A DNA stretch of 35,213 nt from the NCBI RefSeq assembly GCF_001723055.1, contig NZ_MDCR01000223.1, positions 1 to 35,213 on the forward strand. The letters are read 5' to 3'. Every line of letters starts with the position of its first letter. The first letter of the stretch is position 1. A program made the position numbers and the translations under genes. A model generated the notes under the pieces. That model had not been told where the DNA came from. It worked only from the letters and a program-made list of their open reading frames with translations, and made no database searches. Of this stretch, positions 22,032-30,283 are shown piece by piece. This stretch comes from Streptomyces niveus (GTDB lineage: Bacteria; Actinomycetota; Actinomycetes; Streptomycetales; Streptomycetaceae).

Positions 22032-23165
22032 CTACGACTCGGAGGGGGCGGGGCTCGTTTCGGAGCTCGCTTCGGGGCTCGTTTCGGAGCCCGGCGACGC
22101 GGGGAGTTGGGGCGGCAGGCTCGACGCGTCGGCCTCATCGGACTCCGGCGGGTACATCCCGATCGTCTCGCCGTACTCCCCGCCCGTCTCGCTGGGCGTA
22201 CCGCCCTCGACGGGACCCTCGATCGGACCGCTGCTCTGCGGCCCGTCGACGCCGCCGCCCCCGGAGCTGCCACCGGAACTGCCGCCGGAGCCGCCTCCGT
22301 TGCTTCCTCCGCCGTTGCTGCTACCGCCACTGCCCCCGCTGCTGCCGCCGGTTCCCTGAGCGCCGTCGTGCCGGAGGTCGCCGCTCAGCAGCTGGTTGCA
22401 CAGGCGGTTCACACCCTGCGGACCCTTGGCCGCGTCCTCCAGCAGCTTCCGCTTTCCGGCGGAGATCGTGCCGTTCCGGTACTCCTGGCACGCCTGGACG
22501 AGCTTGGCGTACCACTTCTCGCCGCCGCCCTTCTTCCAGCCGTTGCCCGTGCCCTGGCTCTTCCTGCCCTTGTCCACCGGGTCGCCGGTCATCGCGTCGG
22601 ACGAGGCACCGGGCGAGTCCGAGTCCCTACCGGCCCCCGGATCGGATGAGAGGGGCGGGGTGTTGAGGCTGCTGCTGGGCGATTCCGACACCAGCGGAGC
22701 CGGTGTCAGGGCGTCCGAGATGCTGTTCGACGGCTGCGGCGGGCTCTCCCCCGCCGACGGCGCGTAGAGAAAACCGGCTCCGGCGGCCACACCGCTGAGC
22801 GCGCATCCGGCCATGGCAGCGGCCATACCGAGCCGCAGCGGGCGTCCGACGCTCGGCAGGCGTATCCCACGGCGCCCGGGCGCGAGTCGTACGGTCCCGA
22901 TCCCGGCGTCGTCCGCGTCCCAGCTCCGCGCCCCGGCGGATCCCGCCGCCGTCCCGACCGACTGCCGGAACGCGGCGAGGGCGGCGGCCTCACCGGGCAG
23001 TTCGGCACTGTCCGCGTACGCGACGGGCACGGCTTCCTCAAGAGCCCTGGCGAGCCGGTCGGCCTGCGCCTGGGCGTGTTCACCGGTGGTCCCGACCGGC
23101 CTGCCGCGCAGCAGAAGCTCCGCGACGCCGTGGTCGAGCCACGTCTCACGCTCGTGCGCCATCAC
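22032..23165 (-). CDS. Single-pass membrane protein with Ser/Gly-rich exterior, co-encoded with ECF sigma factor
   Basis: 377 residues. The GTG start at 23165 overlaps the sigma stop (GTGA); ATG at 23162 is the next codon. The N-terminal ~110 residues are cytoplasmic and helical (WLDHGVAELLLRGRPVG, AQADRLARALEEAVPVAYAD). One transmembrane helix spans about 114-134 (LGMAAAMAGCALSGVAAGAGFLY). An extracellular Ser/Pro/Gly-rich region surrounds a small conserved block (WYAKLVQACQEYRNGTISAGKRKLLEDAAKGPQGVNRLCNQLL, two cysteines). It probably serves as the anti-sigma or signalling partner of the sigma factor, inferred from coupling and topology. The usual zinc-finger anti-sigma motif (HxxxCxxC) is absent. 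Confidence 0.85.
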   Translation of the reverse strand: MMAHERETWLDHGVAELLLRGRPVGTTGEHAQAQADRLARALEEAVPVAYADSAELPGEAAALAAFRQSVGTAAGSAGARSWDADDAGIGTVRLAPGRRGIRLPSVGRPLRLGMAAAMAGCALSGVAAGAGFLYAPSAGESPPQPSNSISDALTPAPLVSESPSSSLNTPPLSSDPGAGRDSDSPGASSDAMTGDPVDKGRKSQGTGNGWKKGGGEKWYAKLVQACQEYRNGTISAGKRKLLEDAAKGPQGVNRLCNQLLSGDLRHDGAQGTGGSSGGSGGSSNGGGSNGGGSGGSSGGSSGGGGVDGPQSSGPIEGPVEGGTPSETGGEYGETIGMYPPESDEADASSLPPQLPASPGSETSPEASSETSPAPSES

Positions 23166-23884
23166 ATGTCCTTCTGCGTCCCCGGCGGCGAATGCGTCAC
23201 ACCGGCCGGCTCGGGTGCGCCCTGGTAACGGGCGCGCTGCGGCGGTACGGAGCCCAGCTCCACGCTCTTCACGACGCCGTTCGCCGGGGCACCGGGCGCG
23301 GCGGGCTCGTCACGATCGACGCCGTCCTCGGCGCCCAGCAGCTCGGCCAGCCGCTTCAGCCCGCGGTGCGCCGCCGTCCGTACGGCACCGGGCCGCTTGC
23401 CCAGCGTCCGCGCCGCACTCTTCGCGTCGAGCCCGACGACGACACGCAGCACGACGGCCTCGGCCTGGTCCTGCGGCAGTTGCGCGATCAACGCCATCGT
23501 CGTACCGGTGGACAGGGCCTCCATCGCCTCGTCGGCGGTGTCCGAATCGGCGGCCTTGCCGGCCAGCTCCGTCTCGTCACTGCCGGCGGCCGGGCGCCTG
23601 CCCCGCATCCGTATGTGGTCGAGGGCGCGGTTACGCGCGATCCGCGCCGTCCAGCCACGGAAGCGGTCGGCGTCGCCACTGAAGCGTTCGAGGTCGCGGG
23701 CTATCTGGAGCCAGGCCTCAGAAGCCACGTCCTCGGCATCAGGCTCGCCGACGAGCGTTCGTATGTAAGCCAACAACCGCGGGTGCACGGCGCGGTACAC
23801 AGTCCGGAACGCAGTCTCGTTCCCGTCCTGTGCCGCGAGCACCGCGGCGGTGAGCTCCGCGTCGTCCCCCAGCACTCCACACAA
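23162..23884 (-). CDS. ECF-type RNA polymerase sigma factor
   Basis: 240 residues from TTG at 23884; GTG at 23875 is an alternative, and the start is uncertain. Region 2 is clear (GNETAFRTVYRAVHPRLLAYIRTLVGEPDAEDVASEAWLQIARDLERF then FRGWTARIARNRALDHIRMRGRR). Region 4 holds LIAQLPQDQAEAVVLRVVVGLDAKSAARTLGKRPGAVRTAAHRGLKRLAELLG. The ~45-residue C-terminal tail after region 4 is Pro-rich and probably disordered. It would direct RNA polymerase to a small regulon, released by the membrane partner encoded downstream in a 4-base overlap. The 268-bp upstream gap should hold its promoter; I could not define one. Confidence 0.92.
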   Translation of the reverse strand: MCGVLGDDAELTAAVLAAQDGNETAFRTVYRAVHPRLLAYIRTLVGEPDAEDVASEAWLQIARDLERFSGDADRFRGWTARIARNRALDHIRMRGRRPAAGSDETELAGKAADSDTADEAMEALSTGTTMALIAQLPQDQAEAVVLRVVVGLDAKSAARTLGKRPGAVRTAAHRGLKRLAELLGAEDGVDRDEPAAPGAPANGVVKSVELGSVPPQRARYQGAPEPAGVTHSPPGTQKDM

Positions 23885-24069
23885 CCTGTCTTGAATTGCA
23901 GCTGGTCACTGCCACGCGCCCCCACGCGCTCCTGCACGCTACGGCCTCTGCGCTACCCAAGTCCATATTTCGTACAACCCGCAACAACCTGCTGCCCACC
24001 CCAGGTGTGACAGAAAACGCATCCACGACGCTGACATGAGTACGGGGCCGCAGAGCGTCCCCGCACGAA

Positions 24070-24113
24070 GACGACCGGGGCCTCTCCTGTGGGGGGTGGC
24101 GGCCCCGGTCGTC
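24070..24113. terminator. Terminator downstream of photolyase gene
   Basis: GACGACCGGGGCC (24070-24082) pairs perfectly with GGCCCCGGTCGTC (24101-24113) around an 18-base loop, 40 bp after the photolyase stop on the minus strand. TTCCGG/CGAAG-type sequence flanks it. Confidence 0.8.
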
Positions 24114-24152
24114 CTCTTCGTTTCCGGGTGCGAACCGCGTCCCCATGACCAC

Positions 24153-25664
24153 TCAGTCCCCTCGGTCGCGCTCCTGCTCCAGCAGTGCGTCCAGGTCCGG
24201 GAGCCGGTCCAGGCCCCGTACCGCCTGTGTCATCCGCGCGTTGTGGGCGAAACGGTCGCGGTGGCGGTGGAGGAGGGTCCAGTAGCCGGCCGTGAAGGGG
24301 CAGGCGTCGGGGCCGACCCGGACCGACGGGGTGTAGCGGCAGGGGGCGCAGAGGTCGCTCATGCGGTTGATGTAGGCGCCGCCGGATGTGTAGGGCTTGG
24401 TGGTCATGCGGCCGCCGTCCGCGTACTGGGACATGCCCACCACGTTGGGGACCATCACCCAGTCGTAGCCGTCGACGAAGCTGCGGTGGAACCAGTCGGT
24501 GACCGCCCGGGGCTCCCAGCCGCGTTGCAGGGCGAAACTGCCGAGGATCATCAGGCGGGGGATGTGGTGTGTCCAGCCCGTCGCGCCGACCTGTTTCAGG
24601 GTGTGGGAGAGGCAGTTCGCCTCGGTGCCGTCCGGCGAGAGCTGGGTGAAGTAGTTGGGCAGGGGCTCGTGATGGCCCAGGGCGTTGCTCGCGCGGTACT
24701 CCTCTTCGAAGTACCAGTAGACGTGCCAGACGAACTCCCGCCACCCGGCGATCTGCCGTACGAAACCCTCCGCGCTGTTGAGCGGCACGGCGCCCGACCG
24801 CCAGTGTTCCTCCGCCCGCTCGACGCATTCGGCGGGGTCCAGCAGGCCGAGGTTGAGCGAGGTGGAGAGCAGGCTGTGGCTCATCGTCGCGTCTTGGGAG
24901 AGAACCGCGTCCTCGTACGAGCCGAACGTGGCGAGCCGGTGCTCCGTGAAGCGGCGAAGTGCCGCGAGTGCCTCCCGCCGGGTGGCCGGAAACCCGCGCG
25001 GCCCGTCCTCGCCGACGAACTCCACGTCCCCGTCGCGCGCCCAGCGGTCCAGGTCCGACCGGACCTCCGCGTCGATGTCGCTCTCACGCGGCCGGTAGGG
25101 CGCGGGAACGCCCAGGTCGGTGGCCCCACGGGGCGGGGGCCGCCGGTTGTCGTGGTCCAGGTTCCACCTGCCGCCGACCGGGCGGTCGCCCTCCATCAGC
25201 AGGTCGTGCGTCTGGCGGACCCACCGGTAGAAGTCCTCCTGGCGGAGGCGTTTCGTCCCGCGCTCGTCCGCCCAGGCCCTGAACTCGTCGTGCGCCACGA
25301 GAAAACCGCGCGCCGGCAGCACACGCACCGAGGGCAACGTGCCCACGAAGGCGCGCGCGGCGTGCGACGTGGGGTGGTGCACCGTGACCTCGGCGTCCCC
25401 CACCGCCTCGCGGAGCCCTTGCCGGTAGGTGTCCGCCTTGACGTACCGCACCCGGTCACCGAGCTCCGCCGCCCGGTGGCGCATCGCCGAGAGCACCAGG
25501 TGCGCCTTGGCGCGATGGAACCGCCGTCGCCGGAACACGCTCCTGGACTCGATGATCACCAGCGGCGCGTCCCGGCGGGGGCCGCCCCGCGCCGGATCGA
25601 CGAAATGGGGGCCGAGCTGGTCTCCGAACAACCAGTGGGGGGTGTCTGACTTCTCCGCGGACAA
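24153..25664 (-). CDS. Iron-sulfur bacterial photolyase/cryptochrome (PhrB-like, FeS-BCP)
   Basis: 503 residues. The whole sequence matches the DPRP/FeS-BCP class: N-terminal HWLFGDQLGPHF and VIIESRSVFRRRRFHRAKAHLVLSAMRH, FAD domain LLSTSLNLGLLDPAECV, NSAEGFVRQIAGWREFVWHVYW, THHIPRLMILGSFALQRGW, PNVVGMSQYADGG, KPYTSGGAYINRMSD. Cysteines C351, C439, C442 and C455 align one residue off the four cluster ligands of Agrobacterium PhrB (350, 438, 441, 454), so a [4Fe-4S] cluster is expected. The likely role is light-driven repair of (6-4) photoproducts in DNA, or a light-sensing cryptochrome function. The family assignment is firm; the exact lesion is inferred. Confidence 0.92.
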   Translation of the reverse strand: MSAEKSDTPHWLFGDQLGPHFVDPARGGPRRDAPLVIIESRSVFRRRRFHRAKAHLVLSAMRHRAAELGDRVRYVKADTYRQGLREAVGDAEVTVHHPTSHAARAFVGTLPSVRVLPARGFLVAHDEFRAWADERGTKRLRQEDFYRWVRQTHDLLMEGDRPVGGRWNLDHDNRRPPPRGATDLGVPAPYRPRESDIDAEVRSDLDRWARDGDVEFVGEDGPRGFPATRREALAALRRFTEHRLATFGSYEDAVLSQDATMSHSLLSTSLNLGLLDPAECVERAEEHWRSGAVPLNSAEGFVRQIAGWREFVWHVYWYFEEEYRASNALGHHEPLPNYFTQLSPDGTEANCLSHTLKQVGATGWTHHIPRLMILGSFALQRGWEPRAVTDWFHRSFVDGYDWVMVPNVVGMSQYADGGRMTTKPYTSGGAYINRMSDLCAPCRYTPSVRVGPDACPFTAGYWTLLHRHRDRFAHNARMTQAVRGLDRLPDLDALLEQERDRGD

Positions 25665-25688
25665 TTCAGCTCGTGCCGCCCGTCATCC

Positions 25689-25844
25689 CTAGAAGTAGTG
25701 CTTACGCCCACCAATGGTGCGTCCGGTGGCACCGAGGACCCACAGCACCGCACCGATCAGAACGAGTACGCCACCAATGGTCGTAAGGAGGGACACACCG
25801 ACCAGCAGGCCGATGACAAGCAGAATGACGCCAAGAAGAATCAT
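25689..25844 (-). CDS. Small DUF6131-type membrane protein
   Basis: 51 residues from ATG at 25844; the frame extends to 25892 (67 residues), but the shorter form fits the family. It has two hydrophobic helices (MILLGVILLVIGLLVGVSLL and TIGGVLVLIGAVLWVLGA) and a C-terminal GRTIGGRKHYF tail, characteristic of tiny actinobacterial DUF6131 proteins. Function unknown. It lies 24 bp upstream of the photolyase start in the same direction. Confidence 0.8.
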   Translation of the reverse strand: MILLGVILLVIGLLVGVSLLTTIGGVLVLIGAVLWVLGATGRTIGGRKHYF

Positions 25845-25978
25845 GGTGATCCAATCCCGAGTGCCGATGTGCGGCCACATCCACGGAGCCACCCGGTGAC
25901 CCGCCGCCGCACTCTTACGGGGTGCCGGGTACCCCGCATTCCGTCACGAAACCAGGCGGGTCCGCCAACGCCCGGGGA

Positions 25979-26602
25979 TCAGCTCCCGGACCGCGCCCGG
26001 CGTGAGACGACGGCCCGCAGCACCCGCTGGCCCTCGGTGGAGAGGTCGAGTGCCTGGCGCAGGCCCGCCGTGCCGGCGGTTTCGGCGAGGATTTCGAGGA
26101 TCTGGATCTGCCGGCGCAGTTCGCCGGCGACCATCGGCCCGGCCACGAAGGGGCCGATGCCGGGTCTGCCGTCGGCGCCCTCGGCCACTCCCGTACGGCA
26201 GCGTGCCACCCAGTCGCTGTACGCGCCGCTCGCGACCGTGCCGGGGGCGCCGGCGACGCGGTCGCCGACCACGTCGAACTGCTGGTGGATCTCCAGCGCC
26301 ACCACCGAGCAGCTGTCGGACCAGACGCGCAGGGGTTCCGCCGCCCACTCCGAGGGCGCGGCGGCGAGCATCTTCCGTACGAGGACGGCCGTTTCGTCGT
26401 TGGTGACGGCCGCCTCGACGGCCTCCCTGGCCGCCGCGAGGCGCGGGGCCCAGGTGGTCTCGCCGTCGGCGATGCCCGACCAGAGCGGGCGCAGCACCTC
26501 GCCCTCGTCGGCGAGGAGGGGCAGGCAGCGGTCGAGGCAGGCGACCCCGCTGGCGGCGAGGCCCCGCTCATCCGCCTGAACGATCAGTTCCATCAGGCTC
26601 AT
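25979..26602 (-). CDS. Hypothetical cytoplasmic protein
   Basis: 207 residues, predicted almost entirely helical (LMELIVQADERGLAASGVACLDRCLPLL, WAPRLAAAREAVEAAVTNDETAVLVRKML, RQIQILEILAETAG). Three cysteines are scattered. No motif known to me, no signal peptide or membrane helix. It resembles conserved streptomycete proteins of unknown function. It lies between the DUF6131 gene and the GH20 gene on the same strand, with its own upstream gap of ~150 bp that contains the GH20 terminator. Confidence 0.78.
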   Translation of the reverse strand: MSLMELIVQADERGLAASGVACLDRCLPLLADEGEVLRPLWSGIADGETTWAPRLAAAREAVEAAVTNDETAVLVRKMLAAAPSEWAAEPLRVWSDSCSVVALEIHQQFDVVGDRVAGAPGTVASGAYSDWVARCRTGVAEGADGRPGIGPFVAGPMVAGELRRQIQILEILAETAGTAGLRQALDLSTEGQRVLRAVVSRRARSGS

Positions 26603-26713
26603 TCACGTCTCCCGTCGCGGGCAGGGTGCTGCTCATTAAAGCGCCCGGCGGCTGAAAAACGTCACTTGTGGCTCAGATGTGGCCCAGAATGCAGGTTCGG
26701 TACGTGAGGAAGA

Positions 26714-26750
26714 CCCATCGGCGACCGTAATGTCCGTGATCGCCGACGGG
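26714..26750 (-). terminator. Terminator of the GH20 gene
   Basis: On the minus strand CCCGTCGGCGA (26750-26740) pairs with TCGCCGATGGG (26724-26714) with one G-U pair, followed by TCTTCCTC. It lies seven bases after the GH20 stop. Confidence 0.8.
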
Positions 26751-26756
26751 TTCAAC

Positions 26757-28367
26757 TCAGGCCACCTTGTTGGCGAGTGCCTTGAACTGCGCCCAACTGA
26801 GGTCCGGTTTCACGGGGTTCCACACCTTCTGCGAGAGCGCGGCCAGCGGCAGCCGGATCCCGGCGGCGACCTGGTCCTGCGTCTGCGCGCTCGCGATGTC
26901 GCCCCACACCGCGAACCGGGCGCCCAGGATCTGCTTCGAGTACTTCTGCGGCACCGGCTTCGTGCCGCGCAGCACGAACGGGGTCCACTGGTCGTAGATC
27001 CGCTGCCCCGTCGGGTAGACGAAGTCGTTCGGCTGGCCGAGCACGTAGTACAGGAACTCGTCGTTGAGGTTGATCACCGACCGGCCCTCGCGCAGATAGT
27101 CCAGCGGGGGCCGCGCGCCGATCTCCTTGCCGGTCCAGTAGTCGACCTGGAGATTCTGGTCGGCCTTGACGACGCCGCCGGGGAAGAAGCCGTCGTTCCA
27201 GGCGGAGACTTCCCTCTTCTTCGCCCCGACCACGGCCGCGCGGTCGTTCATCCAACCCGTCGTGAGGTCCTGCACCTTGGCGTTCGCGCCGTACTTCTTC
27301 CGCGCGGCGGCGGCCAGTTGCGGGAACGACGCCTCGGGGTCGCTGACCACGAGCGCCTGGTACTCGTCGGCGCCGATGTGCCAGTACGGACCGGGGAACA
27401 GCGTGTCGTACTCCCGCAGCAGGTCGTCCACGATCTTCGCGGCGGCGGGCTGTGAGATGTCGATGGCTCCGCGGGTGGGCTTCCCGTTCACGTTCCGGAG
27501 CTGTAGCTCGGGGTGGGGGGCCATGACCGCGCCGAGATGTCCCGGTGAGTCGATCTCGGGGACGATCTGGATGTGCAGCCGGCCGGCGAGGGCGATGATC
27601 TTCTGGACCTCGGCCTTGGTGAGGTGCTGCTGGGAGACGATCTCGGGGTGTGTGTCCGACGCGATGCGGAAGCCCTGGTCGTCGGAGAAGTGCAGGCCCA
27701 GCTGGTTGAGTTTGAGGTCGGCCATCTCGCGCAGCCGGCTCTCGATCCAGCCGGGGGTGTAGTACTTGCGCGCGATGTCGAGGTTGAGTCCGCGCTGCGG
27801 GCGGTCGGGCTGGTCTCGTACGACGCCCTCGGGTATCGCCCCGTCCGCGCGCACCGACTGCTTGAGTGTGCGGGTGCCGTAGAAGACCCCGGCCTCGTCG
27901 GGTCCGGCGATCTTGACGCGGCCGTCGCGCGCGGTGAGCGTGTACGACTCGGGGCCGGCCTGCTTGCCCGACTCCAGGGCCAGCTCGACGTCACCGGCCT
28001 TGGCCGCGACGGCGCCCCGGTAGTCGATCTTCAGCTCCTTGGCGATGAGCTTGCCCTCGTCGGCCAGCTTCTCGCTGTTCTTCGCGATGACGACGCCGCT
28101 GTTGCCGCCGGGCCGCCAGCCCGAGCCACGGGCCGCCTCGAACTGTCGTACGGAGGGCACGGTGCTCGGCGGCTTGGACAGCGCGCCGGTGGCGGTGGTC
28201 GGCGCGGCCGGCCGGGTGTCGGAGCGCGCCGACGACGCCTCGGCCGTGCCCGCCGGCGCGCTGTGGTCGGGCGGGGTGGCGTCTGGCCAGGCCAGGGCCG
28301 TGAGGGTGACGGCAGCCGCCACGACAGCGGCGCCGCCCACCAGAGTCCCCGGGGAGTTCCACCTCAT
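26757..28367 (-). CDS. Secreted beta-N-acetylhexosaminidase, glycoside hydrolase family 20
   Basis: 536 residues. N-terminal signal/anchor segment (LVGGAAVVAAAVTLTALAW, 9-27), a Ser/Thr/Pro/Ala linker, a GH20b-type N-terminal alpha/beta domain (~90-180, ending YTLTARDGRVKIAGPDEAGVFYGTRTLKQ), then the GH20 barrel: RGLNLDIARKYYTP, LNQLGLHFSDDQGFRI, IQIVPEIDSPGHLGA and the acid/nucleophile-stabilising pair D334-E335. The usual HxGGDE is HIGADE here. It would release N-acetylglucosamine from chitin or peptidoglycan fragments outside the cell. No DasR palindrome was noticed upstream; a 10-bp tandem repeat lies in its leader (28395-28434). Confidence 0.93.
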   Translation of the reverse strand: MRWNSPGTLVGGAAVVAAAVTLTALAWPDATPPDHSAPAGTAEASSARSDTRPAAPTTATGALSKPPSTVPSVRQFEAARGSGWRPGGNSGVVIAKNSEKLADEGKLIAKELKIDYRGAVAAKAGDVELALESGKQAGPESYTLTARDGRVKIAGPDEAGVFYGTRTLKQSVRADGAIPEGVVRDQPDRPQRGLNLDIARKYYTPGWIESRLREMADLKLNQLGLHFSDDQGFRIASDTHPEIVSQQHLTKAEVQKIIALAGRLHIQIVPEIDSPGHLGAVMAPHPELQLRNVNGKPTRGAIDISQPAAAKIVDDLLREYDTLFPGPYWHIGADEYQALVVSDPEASFPQLAAAARKKYGANAKVQDLTTGWMNDRAAVVGAKKREVSAWNDGFFPGGVVKADQNLQVDYWTGKEIGARPPLDYLREGRSVINLNDEFLYYVLGQPNDFVYPTGQRIYDQWTPFVLRGTKPVPQKYSKQILGARFAVWGDIASAQTQDQVAAGIRLPLAALSQKVWNPVKPDLSWAQFKALANKVA

Positions 28368-28394
28368 GCGCGATCATCCCTTCGCATGGCGTCG

Positions 28395-28434
28395 GCTGGA
28401 GAGAGCTGGAGAGAGCTGAAGAAAGCTGGAGAGA
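28395..28434. repeat. Four tandem 10-bp repeats in the GH20 leader
   Basis: GCTGGAGAGA, GCTGGAGAGA, GCTGAAGAAA and GCTGGAGAGA run without gaps, followed by a further purine-rich run. On the GH20 sense strand this is pyrimidine-rich (TCTCTCCAGC) and lies 28-67 bases before the start codon. Copy number could affect expression. Confidence 0.85.
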
Positions 28435-28651
28435 GGAGGGAGACAAGCAAGGAGTGAAGTGAGGAAGGAAGTAGGGCGAACGTCCCATGTCCCCGTCGAT
28501 CGCGCGAGCCGAAGGCCTCCCATCCGGGTGAAATTCGCGCATCGGTCGGGCGATGGCCACCGGCCCTCGATAGCCTTGCGAAACTTCTGTCTCGCCCTTA
28601 TCTTCCTTCACTTCTGTCCGTCGTCGTGACGCCGCGTCCGAGGAGCCCACG

Positions 28652-29218
28652 CTGTCCAGCGATCGCCGCGCCGCTCTGACGCGCTTCAACAACGCCCCGG
28701 CGGACACCGTCGAGCACGCGCTGCTGGCCTGCTGCGCGAACCGCCGCTGGGCCCGCCGGCTCACCGACCACCGCCCGTACCCGACGGTCGACGCGCTCCT
28801 GGCCGCCGCCGACGAGGCGAGCTACGACCTGTCCCTGGCCGACCTCGCCGGCGCGCTCGCCGACGAGACGTCCGCCGACCCGCACCCCGGGGCCCCGCCC
28901 GCCGCCCGGACGGCTCTGCGGGCCGCGCACGCCGCGTACGAGAGCAGCTTCGGGCACGCGTTCGTCATCAGCCTCGACCGCTACCGCCCCGAGGAGCGGC
29001 TGAACCAGGTGCTGGCGGGCATCCGCGAGAGGCTGGCGCACGACCCCGACGAGGAGCGCGCCGTCGCCGCCGACGAACTGCGCCGGCTCGCGCGCCACCG
29101 CGTCTCGCTCCTGGTCGTGGACCCGCCGCCGGGACGCCAACCGGAACCGCCCGCTCCCCGCGTTTCGCAGGAATCGAACGACTACGGCCGTCCGGATAGC
29201 CCGTCCGTGGCCGTTTGA
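28652..29218 (+). CDS. OHCU-decarboxylase-like (UraD family) protein with apparent CTG start
   Basis: 188 residues. The reading frame has no ATG, GTG or TTG before residue ~120, but CTG at 28652 stands six bases after GAGGAG (28640-28645). FNNAPADTVEHALLACCANRRWARRLTDHRPYP, then YDLSLADLAGALADE, AAHAAYESSFGHAFVISLDRYRPEERLNQVLAGIRERLAHDPDEERAVAADELRRLARHRV follow the 2-oxo-4-hydroxy-4-carboxy-5-ureidoimidazoline decarboxylase fold. The catalytic HPxIG-type motif is not intact (DPHPGAP instead), so the ureide-pathway reaction is doubtful. No uricase or transthyretin-like hydrolase gene is nearby. It is divergent from GH20 and just upstream of sdhC. Confidence 0.8.
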   Translation: MSSDRRAALTRFNNAPADTVEHALLACCANRRWARRLTDHRPYPTVDALLAAADEASYDLSLADLAGALADETSADPHPGAPPAARTALRAAHAAYESSFGHAFVISLDRYRPEERLNQVLAGIRERLAHDPDEERAVAADELRRLARHRVSLLVVDPPPGRQPEPPAPRVSQESNDYGRPDSPSVAV

Positions 29219-29274
29219 CTGCCTGTTTGATCACACCGAAGGGCCCCCGCGCAATCGAACCGACAAAGCGTCGC

Positions 29275-29280
29275 TACGAT
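29275..29280 (+). promoter_or_regulatory. Candidate -10 box of the sdh operon
   Basis: TACGAT (TANNNT) lies about 108 bases before the sdhC start, in the 169-bp gap after the UraD-like gene. The -35 region is weak. This would give a leader of roughly 100 bases, in which I see no known riboswitch. Confidence 0.3.
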
Positions 29281-29387
29281 GGCCAGGGCCGGTGGACCGT
29301 ACCCGGCCGGGCACGACCGACACCACTGTGCTTCATCGAGTAGAAGATGGCGGCCGGCCCCTATCCCCGCTCCCGGAGGGCTTTTCC

Positions 29388-29768
29388 GTGCCGGCAGGAA
29401 CGCTGTACCGCGGCCGGGAAGGAATGTGGTCATGGGTGGCTCATCGAGTCACCGGCGTCACCATCTTCTTCTTCCTGTTCGTCCATGTGCTGGACACCGC
29501 ACTCGTCCGCGTCTCCCCCGAGGCCTACGACGACGTCGTAGCGACCTACAAGACGCCCCTCGTCGGAGTAATGGAGTACGGCCTCGTGGCCGCCGTCCTC
29601 TTCCACGCGCTCAACGGCCTGCGTGTCATCGCCGTGGACTTCTGGTCCAAGGGCCCGCGCTACCAGAAGCAGATGCTCTGGAGCGTCGTCGGTGTCTGGC
29701 TCGTCCTGATGCTGGGCGCCATCTACCCCGTGCTCGGCCACGCCGCACGCGAGATCTGGGGGAGCTGA
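29388..29768 (+). CDS. sdhC: Succinate dehydrogenase cytochrome b subunit
   Basis: 126 residues from GTG at 29388 (VPAGTLYRGREGMWSW), preceded by GGAGGG at seven bases; the frame stays open to 29292. It has three transmembrane helices, with S/H motifs WVAHRVTGVTIFFFLFVHVLDTAL and LFHALNGLRVIAVDF, the latter holding the conserved haem-ligand histidine. It anchors complex II in the membrane and helps bind menaquinone. First gene of sdhCDAB, 3 bp before sdhD. Confidence 0.96.
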   Translation: MPAGTLYRGREGMWSWVAHRVTGVTIFFFLFVHVLDTALVRVSPEAYDDVVATYKTPLVGVMEYGLVAAVLFHALNGLRVIAVDFWSKGPRYQKQMLWSVVGVWLVLMLGAIYPVLGHAAREIWGS

Positions 29769-29771
29769 CCG

Positions 29772-30263
29772 ATGTCCGCAGACACCACCGCGACCGGTTC
29801 CACCGCCGCGATCAGTCCCGTCGAGGGTGTGAACGTCTTCGACGTCGACCACCCCGCGCCGCTCATCGAGCCGCCGCGCAAGCGCACCGCGAAGACCCCC
29901 AAGTCGACGCGCGGCAACTTCGAGATGGCCGCCTGGCTGTTCATGCGCCTGTCCGGCGTCGTCCTCGTCGTCCTGGTCATCGGCCACCTGCTCATCCAGC
30001 TGGTGCTCGACGGCGGCGTCAGCAAGATCGGCTTCGCCTTCGTGGCCGGCCGCTGGGCGTCCCCGTTCTGGCAGGCCTGGGATCTGCTGATGCTGTGGCT
30101 GGCGATGCTGCACGGCGCCAACGGCATGCGCACGATCATCAACGACTACGCGGAGCGTGCCAACACGCGCCTGTGGCTCAAGGGCCTGCTGTACACCGCG
30201 ACGGTGTTCACCATCCTTCTGGGCACGCTGGTGATCTTCACCTTCGACCCGAACATCCGCTAA
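29772..30263 (+). CDS. sdhD: Succinate dehydrogenase hydrophobic membrane anchor subunit
   Basis: 163 residues, ATG with GGGGGAG upstream. A ~55-residue hydrophilic N-terminus precedes three transmembrane helices: WLFMRLSGVVLVVLVIGHLLIQLVL, WDLLMLWLAMLHGANGMRTIINDYAE (haem-ligand His in LHGANG) and LLYTATVFTILLGTLVIFTF. It pairs with SdhC in complex II. The gap to sdhA is 20 bp. Confidence 0.96.
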   Translation: MSADTTATGSTAAISPVEGVNVFDVDHPAPLIEPPRKRTAKTPKSTRGNFEMAAWLFMRLSGVVLVVLVIGHLLIQLVLDGGVSKIGFAFVAGRWASPFWQAWDLLMLWLAMLHGANGMRTIINDYAERANTRLWLKGLLYTATVFTILLGTLVIFTFDPNIR

Positions 30264-30283
30264 AGCCGGGGCTGACGAGAGCA

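Noticed and set aside
28368..28651. DasR-type operator for the GH20 gene
   Set aside because: Hexosaminidase genes are often DasR targets, but no TGGTCTAGACCA-like palindrome was seen in the gap.
29279..30283. Long in-frame extension upstream of sdhA (open from 29279)
   Set aside because: It runs in another frame through sdhC and sdhD, which are certain genes. The protein it encodes is Arg/Pro-rich low complexity, an artefact of high GC.
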